The notes under the pieces were generated by a model, which was not told the DNA's origin, ran no database searches, and saw only the letters and a list, made by a program, of their open reading frames with translations. A DNA stretch of 64,000 bases from positions 758,904 to 822,903 of the forward strand of contig CAWETN010000007.1 in assembly GCA_963812075.1 (NCBI GenBank), given 5' to 3'. How positions within the stretch are numbered: the first letter of the stretch is position 1; the number at the start of each line of letters is the position of its first letter. Shown in pieces: positions 54,013 through 63,990 of the stretch. Position numbers and translations under genes: made by a program. This stretch comes from JAMXLO01 sp963812075 (GTDB lineage: Bacteria; Pseudomonadota; Alphaproteobacteria; Acetobacterales; Acetobacteraceae).

Positions 54013-54716
54013 GTGCGGTTGCCTCGCCTCGCTGCCAGGTCGGTGATGGCACGGTTGCGCTTCGTCATCTCCTCGACCGCCTGGCCCTTCTCCACCAGCG
54101 CGCCGGTCGGGCAGACCTGCACGCACTTGCCGCAGCTGGTGCAGGACCGTGCCTCGCCCCAGGGCCGGTTCAGTTCGGCCACCAGCATCGAGTTGATGCC
54201 GCGCGCCGAGATGTCCCACACTTGCGCGCCCTCGATCTCGTCGCACACGCGGACGCAGCGCGAGCACAGGATGCAGCGGTTGTGGTCGAGCACGAAGCGC
54301 GGATGCGACATGTCCACCGGCAGACGGGGAAAGTTGTACGGCAGGGTGACATGCGTCATGCCAAGCGTCTGCGCCAGCGACTGAAGTTCGCAATGGCCGT
54401 TGGAGACGCAGACCGAGCAGACATGGTTACGCTCGATGAACAGCAGCTCGAGCGCCATCAGCCGGTTGCGCGCGAGTGCGTCGGAGTTGGTGGTGACGGA
54501 CATGCCGCTGCGCGCCGGCGTGGTGCAGGCGGGCAGCAGCCGGCCGACGCCGGCGACCTCGACCAGGCACAGCCGGCAGGAACCGGGTGCGCTCAGCCCC
54601 TCCATGTAGCAGAGCGACGGGATCGTGCGCCCGTTCGCCTGCGCCACCTGGAAGATGGTCTGGCCCTCGGCGGCGCTGTATAGCTCGTTGTCGATACGGA
54701 CGGAGATTTGCGGCAC
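54009..54716 (-). CDS. hoxU: Hydrogenase diaphorase iron-sulfur subunit
   Basis: A 235-residue NuoG-N-terminal-like protein. A 2Fe-2S site is formed by SLCYMEGLSAPGSCRLCLVEV and PACTTP, then the HxxxC-type cluster HVCSVCVSNGHCELQ, and two 4Fe-4S clusters in CILCSRCVRVCDE and CTSCGKCVQVCPTGA. It wires electrons between HoxFE and HoxY. It overlaps hoxY by 4 nt and lies 12 nt after the hoxF-gltD fusion gene. Confidence 0.93.
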   Translation of the reverse strand: MPQISVRIDNELYSAAEGQTIFQVAQANGRTIPSLCYMEGLSAPGSCRLCLVEVAGVGRLLPACTTPARSGMSVTTNSDALARNRLMALELLFIERNHVCSVCVSNGHCELQSLAQTLGMTHVTLPYNFPRLPVDMSHPRFVLDHNRCILCSRCVRVCDEIEGAQVWDISARGINSMLVAELNRPWGEARSCTSCGKCVQVCPTGALVEKGQAVEEMTKRNRAITDLAARRGNRT

Positions 54717-54728
54717 GGCTGTGGTCTC

Positions 54729-57700
54729 CTATCCGCGCGGGACGGCGTGCGCGACGGTTTCGCGGATGTCGCAGCGCAGGCAGCGGCTCGCCTCCGCGTG
54801 CGCCTCCTCCGGCCGCAGCGCCGAGACCGCTTCGTCGAACGTCTTTGCGCGCTCGGCGGGCGGCAGGAAATGCGCGTGGTGGCGTGCGCACGGGCTCGGC
54901 TGCGGCGGCGCCTGGTCGTACTGGAAGGTCGGGAAGATCTGTTCGAAGCGCGCCTCGCCGATGAGATGGCGGTCGATGCTGCGCGCCGCCTCCTTGCCGT
55001 ACGACATCGCGGTGACGACGTTCGACGCGCCGTTCACGTAGTCGCCGCCGGCATAGACCTTCTCGCGGCTCGTCGTCAGGTCGTAGCGATCGACGTCCAG
55101 CATGCCGTTGGATTTGGTGGCGAGCCCCGACGCGGCAGCGAACTCGCTCTCGGGGCTCTCGCCAACCGCCAGTATGACCGCGTTGCACGGCACCACGTGC
55201 ACCTCGCCGGTGTCGATCGGACGGCGTCGTCCCGACGTATCGAAGGCGCCGAGCCGCGTTCTGGTCACTTCGATCGCCTTGACCGCACCGTGCTCGCCGA
55301 CGATGCGGTGCGGCGACGCAAGGAAGACGAACTTCACGCCTTCCTCCTCGGCGGCATCGACCTCCTCGGCGATCGCCGGCATGTCCTTGCGCTCGCGGCG
55401 GTAGATCACCGTGGCCGACAGGCCCTTGCGGATCACCGTGCGGGCGCAGTCGATCGCCGAATTGCCGCCGCCGATGATGACCGCGCCTGCGCCGAGATCC
55501 GTCTGCCTGCCGTGTGCCTCGCCTTCCAGGAAGTGCAGCGAGCCGAACACGCCGGCGAGGTCGCTGCCGGCCAGACGCACCTGCGTCTCCTTCCAGGTGC
55601 CGAGGGACAGGAAGACCGCGTCGAACCGCTCTTCCAGGTCGGCGAGCGAAATGTCGGCGCCAATGCGCGAGTTCAGCACGAACTGCACGCCGAGGCGGCG
55701 GATGATCTCCACCTCGCGGTCCAGCACATTGCGCGGCAGACGGTAGCCAGGCAGCGCGATAGCGCAGCATGCCGCCCGGCTCCGCATGCGATTCGTGCAC
55801 GACGACGTCGTGTCCCAGCAGCGCCAGGTAGAACGCGGCGGTCAGACCGGCGGGACCCGCGCCCACCACGGCGACTGCGCCTGCCGGTCGCCGGCTTCCG
55901 CCTGGCGACGACCTTCGCCGCCATCGCGTCGAACCGGTCGGACAGCAGCACGTGGTCGGCGATGACCCGGTGCACCTCGCGCATGTTGATCGGCTCGTCC
56001 ACGCTCTGCCGACGACAGCGGCTTTCGCACGGATGCTGGCACACGCGGCCCGTGGAGGCGGGCAGCGGATTGTCCATGATGACGGATTCGAACGCGTCCT
56101 CCAGCCGGTTCTCCTTGTAGAGCTGCAGGAAGCGCGGGATGTTCATGTGGATCGGGCAACTGTTCTCGCACGGCGCCAGCGCGAGATCGCCGCACACGCC
56201 GGCGCGGCAGCGCTTGGCGCGGATGTGGTCCTCGAACTCGTGGCGGAAATGGCGCAGCGCGGTCAGCACCGAATTCGGCGCCGACTGCCCCAGCCCGCAC
56301 AGCGAGGTGTCGCGGATCATCCGCCCCAGCTCGTCGAGTTCCGCCAGGTCCTCCTCGCGGCCCTGGCCCTTGGTGATGCGCGTCAGCGTGCGCAGCGCCT
56401 TGTCGAGGCCGACGCGGCACGGCGTGCACCCGCCGCAGGATTCGGCGCGGGTGAACTCGATGAAGTAGCGGGCGACGTCGACCATGCAGTTGTCTTCGTC
56501 CATCACCACCATGCCGCCCGAGCCCATGATGGAGCCCAGTCGCCCCAGGGCCTCGTAGTCGACCGGCGTGTCGAGCATGCTCGTGCGGAATGCAGCCGCC
56601 GGACGGGCCGCCGGTCTGCACCGCCTTGACGTTGTGGCCGTGCATGCCGCCGCCGCCCACATCATAGACGAAGCGGCTGAGCGGGGTGCCGAGCGGCATC
56701 TCGACCAGTCCGGTGTTCGCCACCTTGCCGACGAGGGAAAACACCTTGGTACCGGCGCTGGCCTCGCTGCCGATGCCGGTGAACCACGCCGGACCCTTGG
56801 CGATGATCGGCGGGATGTTGAACCAGGTCTCGACGTTGTTGATGTTGGTGGGATAGCCCCACAGGCCGCGTTCGGCGGGATAGGGCGGGCGTGGGCGCGA
56901 CCGGCCGGAACGGCCTTCCAGCGAGCTTATCAGCGCGGTCTCCTCGCCGCACACGAAGGCGCCGGCGCCCTCGACCAGCTCGATGTCGAAGTCGAAGCCG
57001 CAACCCATGATGTTCTCACCCAGCAGGCCGTACTCCCGGGCCTGCGCGATGGCGACGTTGAGCCGGTGCACCGCCAGCGGGTACTCGGCACGGACATAGA
57101 CGATGCCGTGCCGGGCGCCGGTCACGTAGCCGCCGATCGCCATGCCCTCGAGCAGCGAGTGCGGATCGCTCTCCAGCTCGTTGCGGTTCATGTAGGCGCC
57201 GGGGTCGCCCTCGTCGGCGTTGCAGATCAGGTATTTGCGATCGCCCTTGGCTTTGCGCAGGTATTCGAACTTGACGCCGGTGGAGAAGCCGGCGCCGCCA
57301 CGGCCGCGCAGCCGCGCCGCCTTCAGCTGTTCGTTCACCTGCTCGGGCGTCGCGTCGCGCAGCACCTGGTGCAGCGAGCCGTAGCCGCCGATCGCGATGT
57401 ACTCTTCGATGTCGTCCGGGTTGATCAGGCCACAGTTGCGCAGCACGATCTTCTTCTGGCCGCTGAAGAACGGCACCTCGTCCCACGGCGCGATCGAGCC
57501 GTAGCCGCTGCCATAGTCGAGCTGCGCGGTGATGTGGTCCCACTGCTCCGATCTTGCAGAGCGCGAGACTCTCGGGAAGGGCCCGCCCCACCATCCCGTC
57601 GAGGATCTGCCCGACCTGATCCGGCCGCACGCGATGCAGCATCACCAGCGGCTGGCCGGGGACCCAGACGTTGACCAGCGGCTCCTCGGCGCAGAAGCCG

Positions 57701-57900
57701 AAGCAGCCGGTCTGCACCAGCTGCACGTCGAGGCCGCGCTGGCCGATCGCCTCGTCGAATGCGTGGAACACGCCCTCGGCGCCGTTGCCGGTGCCGCAGG
57801 TGCCCATGCCGACGGCGATGCGCGGCCGCGCAGGCTGCAGCTTCGCCAACCCGGCGCTGCGGACCGCAGCCAAGGTGCTCTCGTCGCGAATGCGCGTCAC
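54729..57900 (-). CDS. hoxF: HoxF/NuoF diaphorase fused to GltD-like FAD oxidoreductase (four frameshifts)
   Basis: Reading through frame changes near 57540, 56590, 55900 and 55770 gives about 1056 residues. Order: a thioredoxin-like 2Fe-2S domain (VGMGTCGTGNG, QTGCFGFCAEEP); the NuoF core (RLRGRGGAGFSTGVKFEYL, NADEGDPGAYMNRN) binding FMN and NADH; a 4Fe-4S domain (ESCGGCTPCRVGL); then a GltD-type module with CRAGVCGDLALAPCENSCP and GRVCQHPCESRCRR clusters, an FAD motif GAGPAGLTAAFYLALLGHDV and an NAD(P) motif GGGNSAIDCARTV. Normal HoxF is 530-600 aa without GltD. Its GTG overlaps the hoxE stop (GTGA). The fusion may add a second pyridine-nucleotide site. Confidence 0.8.
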
Positions 57901-58435
57901 GTCCGGGGCTCCCGCTGCGCCAGCGCATCCAGCTCGCGCTGCAATGTCTGCTCGTTCACGTGGCCGAAGATCGCGTGGTTCACCTCGATCACCGGCGCCA
58001 GCGCGCACTGGCCGAAGCAGGCGACGGTGCGCAGGGTCGTGTTGCCGTCAGGCGTGGTGATCGCGAGCTGGTCGGTCTCGCCATCGTCCCCCGTCGTGAA
58101 GCCGAAATACATCATCAGCTTCTCGAACAGGTCGCGCGAGCCGCGGGTGTGGCAGGCGGTGCCGCGGCAGACCGCAGATCGTGTCGCGTCCCTGCGGCTC
58201 GAGGTTGAACAGCGCGAAGAACGTGGCGACGCTGTAGATCCTGGCCAGCGGGATGCCGGTCTTCGCCGCAATGTATTCCAGCGTCTCCAGCGGCAGGTAT
58301 TTCCGCGGATGATTGTTCTGCACCTGTTGCAGGATCGCCAGCAGGGCACCCTGGCCGCCCGGCCTGCCGGCTCAGAACGCCGTCAACGAATTCCTGGTCC
58401 AGGTCCGTGGCCAACTGCGGCGAAGGGCTCTTCAT
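57897..58435 (-). CDS. hoxE: NuoE-like hydrogenase diaphorase subunit (two frameshifts)
   Basis: About 179 codons across frame changes near 58370 and 58165. It reads as a 24-kDa NuoE-type protein: YLPLETLEYIAAKTGIPLARIYSVATFFALFNLEPQGRDTIC, CHTRGS and TVACFGQCALAPVIEVN, providing the four 2Fe-2S cysteines. It pairs with HoxF. First gene of hoxEFUYH; an FNR-like box lies 73 bp upstream. Confidence 0.8.
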
Positions 58436-58507
58436 CGGTCAATTCGCCTCCGCGGTGTCGCCGGTCGTCATGGCAAGGTGCGATACTCCGGCAAAGTCAC
58501 ACAGGTA

Positions 58508-58521
58508 TTGATCTAGCTCAA
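58508..58521. promoter_or_regulatory. FNR-like box between hox operon and DASS transporter
   Basis: TTGATCTAGCTCAA matches TTGAT-N4-ATCAA in 9 of 10 positions and shares the CTAG centre with the box at 19.0 kb. On the minus strand a TATCGC lies at -12 to -7 if transcription starts at 58473, placing the box at -41.5 for hoxE. A weak ATTTAT stands at a similar distance for the transporter on the other strand. The rest of 58436-58623 shows no gene. Confidence 0.5.
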
Positions 58522-58623
58522 TGCGCGTTTTGCGCAACGGCTGCATTTATCGGGAGCCTTCGTCCAGCGGAGGTAAGAAATCGTTAACAGGCGCGCGCCA
58601 TGAGTTAGACCTCGGCAACACTT

Positions 58624-60101
58624 GTGTCGTCACAGCGGACGGCCGGTCCGATCTTCCACTGGTGGCGGGTCGCCATCCCGCTGCTGATCACGCTGGTGCT
58701 GGCGGTTCTGCCGCCGCCCCCCGGCCTTGCTCCCCATGCCTGGCTCTACTTCGCGATCTTCGCCGGCGTGATCGCCGCGCTGGTGACCGAGCCGCTGCCC
58801 AAACCCGGCGGTCGGGCTGATCGGGCTGTCGCTGACCGCGCTGCTGTCGCCCTACGTGCTGTTCGCGCCGGCCGACCTGGCCAAGCCCGGCTTCAAGCTC
58901 ACCAGCCAGACGATCAGCTGGGCGCTGTCCGGCTTCTCCAGCACCACCGTCTGGCTGGTCGGCGGCGCGTTCATGTTCGCCCTGGGCTACCAGAAGACCG
59001 GGCTGGGCCGGCGCATCGCTTTGCTGCTGGTGCGCGCGCTGGGGCGCAGCACGCTGCTGGTCGGCTACGCCACGACGCTCGCCGACGCCGTGCTGGCGCC
59101 GTTCACGCCGTCCAATACCGCGCGCAGCGCCGGCATCATGTTCCCGATCGTCAGCAACCTGCCGGCACTCTACGACTCGAAGCCGCATGATCCGTCGGCG
59201 CGACGCTTCGGCGGCTACCTGATGTGGACCACCTTCGCCGCCGGCTGCGTGACCAGCTCACTGTTCATGACCGCCTGCGCGCCGAACTTCCTGGCGATCG
59301 AGTTCATCGACAAGATCGTGCACGTCCACATCACCTACCTGCAATGGATGAAGGCCTCGCTGCCGTTCGCGCTGCCGCTGCTGCTGGCGCTGCCGCTGCT
59401 GGTCTATGTGCTGTATCCGCCCGAGGTGAAGCGCAGCACCGAGGTCACTGCCTGGGCCGGCCGGGAGCTGCGCCAGATGGGCAGCGATCTCGCTGCGCGA
59501 GATCATCCTGGCGGTGCTGGTGACGGGTGCCATCGTGCTGTGGGTGATCGGTGGCAGCTTCGTCGATGCGACGCTGACCGCGCTGGTGGCGATCGCGTTG
59601 ATGCTGGTGTTCGGCGTCGTCTCGTGGGACGACATGGCGAAGAACCATTCCGCCTGGACCACGCTGATGCTGCTGGCCACGCTGGTGACGCTCGCCGACG
59701 GCCTGTCGCGCGCCGGCTTCGTCAAGTGGTTCGCCGAGTTCGTCGCGGCGCATGTCGGCGGGTTCTCGCCGACGCTGATCCTGGTGATGCTGGTCACGGT
59801 CTACTTCTTCTCGCACTACATGTTCGCCAGCCTCACCGCGCACACCACGGCGATGATGCCGCTGATGCTGGCCGCCGGCATGGGCATCGAGGGGCTGCAC
59901 GCGCCCACCCTGGCGCTGGCGCTGGCGCTCACCACCGGCATCATGGGCGTGATCACGCCATATGCCACCGGGCCGGGGCTGGCCTACTACAACAGCGGCT
60001 ACCTGCCGCCGGCCGACTTCTGGCGGCTGGGCACGATCTTCGGGCTGATCTTCCTGGGCGCGCTGCTGGCGATCGGCGTGCCGCTGCTGGCGATGGGCTG
60101 A
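58624..60101 (+). CDS. DASS-family (SLC13-like) dicarboxylate/anion transporter (two frameshifts)
   Basis: About 492 codons interrupted near 58805 and 59495. Around 12 hydrophobic segments are visible; signatures are TLADAVLAPFTPSNTARSAGIMFPI, FMTACAPNFLAIEFI and, near the C-terminus, FASLTAHTTAMMPL and GVITPYATGPGLAYYNSGY, the SNT-type substrate and sodium sites of DASS carriers. It probably exchanges or imports citrate, tartrate, succinate or similar anions. Divergent from hoxE with an FNR-like box between, so it may be part of an anaerobic response. Confidence 0.8.
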
Positions 60102-60104
60102 GCG

Positions 60105-61157
60105 TCAGCGCAGCCCCGTCATCTTGTCCCACTCGCGCACGAACTGCGTGTGGGTCTTGAGGAAGGCGTCCCAGTCGGTCGGCGCGAGCACCTTGAACTC
60201 GGTGATCGGAATGCCGCCGGTCGGCGGCGGGACGTCGGCACGCGGCGAGTAGAGCGACGTCGCTTCCGACAGCGCCTTCTGGCCGGGCACGCCGAGGATC
60301 CAGTCCATGAACAGCCGCGCGGTCTGCGGGTGCGGCGGGTTCTCCAGGATGCCGTAGACGCCCGGCGTGGCGGTCAGACCCTCCGGCGCGTTGACGAAGG
60401 CGATCGGCGCGCCCTTCGCCTTGAACTGCAGGTAGCCCGAGTACTGCGCGGTGGAGATCACCTTGTCCTGGCCGTTCACCGTGCGGTCGAACTGCTGCAC
60501 GTAGGAATCGAAGGCGCGGGGGTTCAATTCGCCGAACTTCTTCCAGTAGTCGTCGCCGTAGATCTGCCGGATCATGTACCACGTGACGTGCTGCAGGCCG
60601 GACGTGGAGACCTTGATGTTGACGGCGTCCTTCCACTTCGGATCGAGCAGGTCCTTCCAGCTCTTCGGCGCTTCCGCCGCTGGCACGAGATTGGGGTTGT
60701 AGGCGATGCCGGCGACGATGATTACGCCCCAGGCCCAGAGGCCCTCCGGGTTGCTCTTGTACTCCGGCTTGTAGGCAGTGAGTTCAGGCGAGACGTACGA
60801 CACGTAGCCTTTGCGCTTTTGGAAATCGAGCACGAAGCTCATGTCGGTGATCTGCATCACGTCGGCGAGGTACTGCTTTGCCTGGCGTTCGGCGTTCACC
60901 TTCGCATACAGCGCGCCGGCCTGGAGACGGACGTAGTTGGTGGCGATCTTCGGGAACATCTTGTGGAACTCGCCGAGATACTGCGCCATGTTGGTCTCGG
61001 GGTCCGTGCTGTAGAGGATGAACTGGCCCTCTTTCTCCGCCGCCTCGACGTCCGCGCAGGTCTTGAAGCCGTCCATCTGGCGCGGCTTGTCGCACTCTGC
61101 CGCCCAGGCCGAGGATGCGAGTGCAAAGGCAGCGGTCACCGAAAGCAGCCACTTCAT
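60105..61157 (-). CDS. Iron/polyamine-type ABC transporter substrate-binding protein
   Basis: A 350-residue periplasmic binding protein (type 2) with a Sec signal peptide (MKWLLSVTAAFALASSAWA). EKEGQFILYSTDPETNMAQYLGEFHKMFP and GVIIVAGIAYNPNLVP resemble AfuA/FbpA and PotD-like proteins. Two tyrosines near the middle could serve as metal ligands, but iron binding is not proven. It is an orphan: no permease or ATPase is adjacent. It faces the DASS gene, with only 3 bp between stops. Confidence 0.83.
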   Translation of the reverse strand: MKWLLSVTAAFALASSAWAAECDKPRQMDGFKTCADVEAAEKEGQFILYSTDPETNMAQYLGEFHKMFPKIATNYVRLQAGALYAKVNAERQAKQYLADVMQITDMSFVLDFQKRKGYVSYVSPELTAYKPEYKSNPEGLWAWGVIIVAGIAYNPNLVPAAEAPKSWKDLLDPKWKDAVNIKVSTSGLQHVTWYMIRQIYGDDYWKKFGELNPRAFDSYVQQFDRTVNGQDKVISTAQYSGYLQFKAKGAPIAFVNAPEGLTATPGVYGILENPPHPQTARLFMDWILGVPGQKALSEATSLYSPRADVPPPTGGIPITEFKVLAPTDWDAFLKTHTQFVREWDKMTGLR

Positions 61158-61340
61158 TGGGGTCCTCCCGTGCTGTCAGGCCCGGCGCGATGATAGGCTA
61201 TTCGCCGCCCGTCGCCACCGCCTGGCCCGGCGGGTGCCAGCGGCCGAGCGTCCGCCGCCGTGCCGGCGCTGCCGGTTCATAACTACCGATTACCGCAACT
61301 CGCCACGGCCACCCTCGTCTTCTGCTGCAGCTGGCCGGCA

Positions 61341-61375
61341 AGACGTGGATGGCCGGCACAGAGCCGGCCATGACG
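61341..61375. repeat. REP-like palindrome, copy D
   Basis: ATGGCCGGC (61349-61357) and GCCGGCCAT (61363-61371) form a perfect 9-bp stem with a 5-nt loop, flanked by AGACGTGG as in copy B. It is in the 246-bp gap 61158-61403, which holds no gene. Confidence 0.65.
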
Positions 61376-61403
61376 GAATCAGCCGCTCCCGGCGGGCTCG
61401 GCA

Positions 61404-62423
61404 TCAGCCGGTCGGTGATGCGGGGTACTTCTCGTTGGGGCGGTCCGGTGGCAGGCACGCCAGTGCGTGGAGTCGCACCACCTGCGGCGAGCACGCACAG
61501 CCCGGGGGCAGAAGGGGCCAAATCTCCGAGTCCGGCGACCGCTGCGCCACGTCCGCCTGCCGGATCGCCGCCGCGGCGATCTCGTACGCCTCCTCCATCG
61601 GCAGCTCCAACAGCATCCTTGGGTCCAGCGCAACGATAGCGAATGCGTGGAAATCGATCGCGCGCTGCCAGACATCGGCGCGGTCCGTGGCGCCAGGCCC
61701 GGCCGCGGCCACCGCGTCGCGCAGCGTGCGCGCGTCGCGCAGCAGGCCGAGAGCCTGCACTGCGGGTCGACCTGGTCCGGTGTAGCCGACCAGCATCGGT
61801 GCGAGGCCATTCCTCTGGGCATAGGCCTGCAGCGAGAGCACGTCGGCCACGGGACCTGCGCCGGTGTCGGCTGCCTCGCCCTCGTGCAGCTCGCCGCGCA
61901 GCAGGCGCGCCGCATGACGCAGCGCCGCCAGCGTGATCAGCTGATCCCAGGGCTTGCGCGCGCGGTTCAGCAGCGCCTCGCCGAATTCGTGCAGCAACCG
62001 CGTCGCGAGCCTCCCGGTCGCGTCATCGACACAGGGAAAGTTGTGCCGCGCGATTTCCCATGGATCGGTGTCATGCGCCCGTGGCGGTGCCGGTGCCGAA
62101 GGCGCGCCCGGCTCGTCTGGACGCACGGCGAAGGTCCTGCGCGAATTTCGCCAGGCTTCGATGGTTCGCCGGACCAGCAGCGTTGCCGCCCGCCACGCAT
62201 CGCTGTCCGCGGCCAGGGCCTCGGCGACCGCGCTTGTGAATTCCTCGGCCTGTGCGACCAGCCTGATGGCCTGGTTCCGCGCCGCCCGCTGCAGCACGCG
62301 TGGATCCTGAGCAATCGCGCTGAACGCGAGCGCGCGGGCGTCCCTTCCGGTCGAGACCGCCCACAGCCCCACCGCGTCTGGGTAGGCATGCCGCAGTCGC
62401 CACCTCTCGATCGGGCTGAGCAT
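61404..62423 (-). CDS. Hypothetical protein
   Basis: A 339-residue soluble, alanine- and arginine-rich protein; ATG 62423 (MLSPIERWRLRHAYPDAVGLW) is preferred because the preceding 34 residues look non-coding. It is mainly helical, with a Pro-rich linker (GAPSAPAPPRAHDTDPW) near residue 110. I recognise no family or catalytic motif. It is divergent from the pentapeptide-repeat gene, so both may share a control region. Confidence 0.5.
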   Translation of the reverse strand: MLSPIERWRLRHAYPDAVGLWAVSTGRDARALAFSAIAQDPRVLQRAARNQAIRLVAQAEEFTSAVAEALAADSDAWRAATLLVRRTIEAWRNSRRTFAVRPDEPGAPSAPAPPRAHDTDPWEIARHNFPCVDDATGRLATRLLHEFGEALLNRARKPWDQLITLAALRHAARLLRGELHEGEAADTGAGPVADVLSLQAYAQRNGLAPMLVGYTGPGRPAVQALGLLRDARTLRDAVAAAGPGATDRADVWQRAIDFHAFAIVALDPRMLLELPMEEAYEIAAAAIRQADVAQRSPDSEIWPLLPPGCACSPQVVRLHALACLPPDRPNEKYPASPTG

Positions 62424-62526
62424 CCGGCCTGAACCTGCTCCGGCGTCAGCCAGGCATCCTGACAGCGGCGCGTGAAAGGCGGGTAAACGCCGGGTCAGCC
62501 GGCCGCTCGCTAAGCGGGCGTTCACA

Positions 62527-63990
62527 TTGCCCGTGCAAGCTCTCGGGCGACGATTTCCAAGGTTTCAGGTCGAGCAGGTGTCGCACTCTCCGCCGGATTG
62601 GCCGGACCCGCACGCGCCGGATCCCGTGAGCTCCAGCGAGTTCCCGGGGATCGTTGCGCAGCACGCGGCCTATCTGGCGCGACGGCCCGGTGGTCGGCGC
62701 GCCAACCTCAAGTTCCGTGACCTGTCCGGGCTCGACCTCACCGCGTGCCACCTGGCCGAAGCCGACCTAAGCGGCGCGCGCCTGCGCGGCTGCCGTATGG
62801 CGCGGGCGGACCTGCGCGGCGCCAATCTGTTCGGCGCCGATCTGACGCGCGTCGATCTGACCGAGGCGATCCTGGTGGACGCCGACCTGCGCGGCGTCGC
62901 CATGAGCGACGCCCGGCTCGTCCGCACCGATCTCACGCGGGTCGATCTGCGCGAGGGCGTGCTGATGTCGGCAAGCACGGGCGATATCCGCCGGACGCAG
63001 ACCGTCGCTGCCGCCACGATGTACCGCGCCGAGGTGGTCGGGGCGAGGCTGGAGCGCGCCAAGCTGTCGAATTCCTTCCTCAGCCAGGCGGACCTGCGCG
63101 ACTCCGACCTGACCCGCGCCGTGCTGATGCGCGCGAACCTCACCAAGGCCGATCTGCGCGGTTGCAACATGCGCGGGGCGGACCTGACCGGGGCCAATCT
63201 GGCTGGCGCGAGCCTCGAAGGCGTGATCCTGATCGGCGCGACGATATCCTGCACGAACTTCGAGGGCAGCAGCCTGGTCGGCGCCCTGTTCGACGACATC
63301 GAGCACGCCCATGCGCCGATGCGGCAGAAACAGCGCTCCTTCCGCGAGCTGCGGCGCGGCCTCGCCCAGGTGCTCTCCGGCCATGCCGCGTGGACGCAGA
63401 GCGGCGGCCAGACCGGCCAGCGCGCCGACCTGACCGGGGTCGATCTGAGCGGGCAGGATCTGCGCGGCGTGGATCTGGGCGCTGCCGTCCTGCACGGCGC
63501 CGTGCTGTGCCGGACCAACCTGGCGGGGGCGCTGCTGGCGATGGCCGACCTGTCGCTGGTGGACGCGCGGGAGGCCAATCTCGCCAATGCCGATCTACGC
63601 GGCGCCAGGCTGGAGCGGGCGACGCTCAGCAGTGCGGTGCTGGTGGAGATTTGCGCCCGGCCGCTGCTGGTCGCGGGCGAGCACCGCTGCCCTACCGATC
63701 TGACCGCGGCGCGGCTCGATCGGGCGTGCCTGCTTCGGGCCGACCTGTCACGCGCGATTCTGGTCGGGGCCGATCTGACGAACGCCGATGTCCGCCGCGC
63801 CGATCTGCGCGGCGCCGCGCTGCAGGGCTCTGTCCTGACCGGTGTGGATCTGCGCGCCGCGGCATTGGAAGGCGCCGACCTGACCGACGCGACCGGGCTC
63901 GACGCCAAATTCCTCTCACTCGGCGCCAACAACGGTGTTCGGATCGGCAGCAATCCGTTCGACATCGCGCCGGGGCCGGGCGCTCCGTGA
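62527..63990 (+). CDS. Pentapeptide-repeat protein
   Basis: A 487-residue protein with three blocks of A(D/N)LxG-type repeats, roughly residues 65-255, 295-370 and 395-470, each folding as a right-handed quadrilateral beta-helix. A basic linker (MRQKQRSFRELRRGLAQVL) separates the first two. Such proteins can mimic DNA or serve as scaffolds; the role here is unknown. The TTG at 62527 is weak and GTG 62533 or a later GTG could be the true start. It ends 10 bp before the window edge. Confidence 0.78.
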   Translation: MPVQALGRRFPRFQVEQVSHSPPDWPDPHAPDPVSSSEFPGIVAQHAAYLARRPGGRRANLKFRDLSGLDLTACHLAEADLSGARLRGCRMARADLRGANLFGADLTRVDLTEAILVDADLRGVAMSDARLVRTDLTRVDLREGVLMSASTGDIRRTQTVAAATMYRAEVVGARLERAKLSNSFLSQADLRDSDLTRAVLMRANLTKADLRGCNMRGADLTGANLAGASLEGVILIGATISCTNFEGSSLVGALFDDIEHAHAPMRQKQRSFRELRRGLAQVLSGHAAWTQSGGQTGQRADLTGVDLSGQDLRGVDLGAAVLHGAVLCRTNLAGALLAMADLSLVDAREANLANADLRGARLERATLSSAVLVEICARPLLVAGEHRCPTDLTAARLDRACLLRADLSRAILVGADLTNADVRRADLRGAALQGSVLTGVDLRAAALEGADLTDATGLDAKFLSLGANNGVRIGSNPFDIAPGPGAP

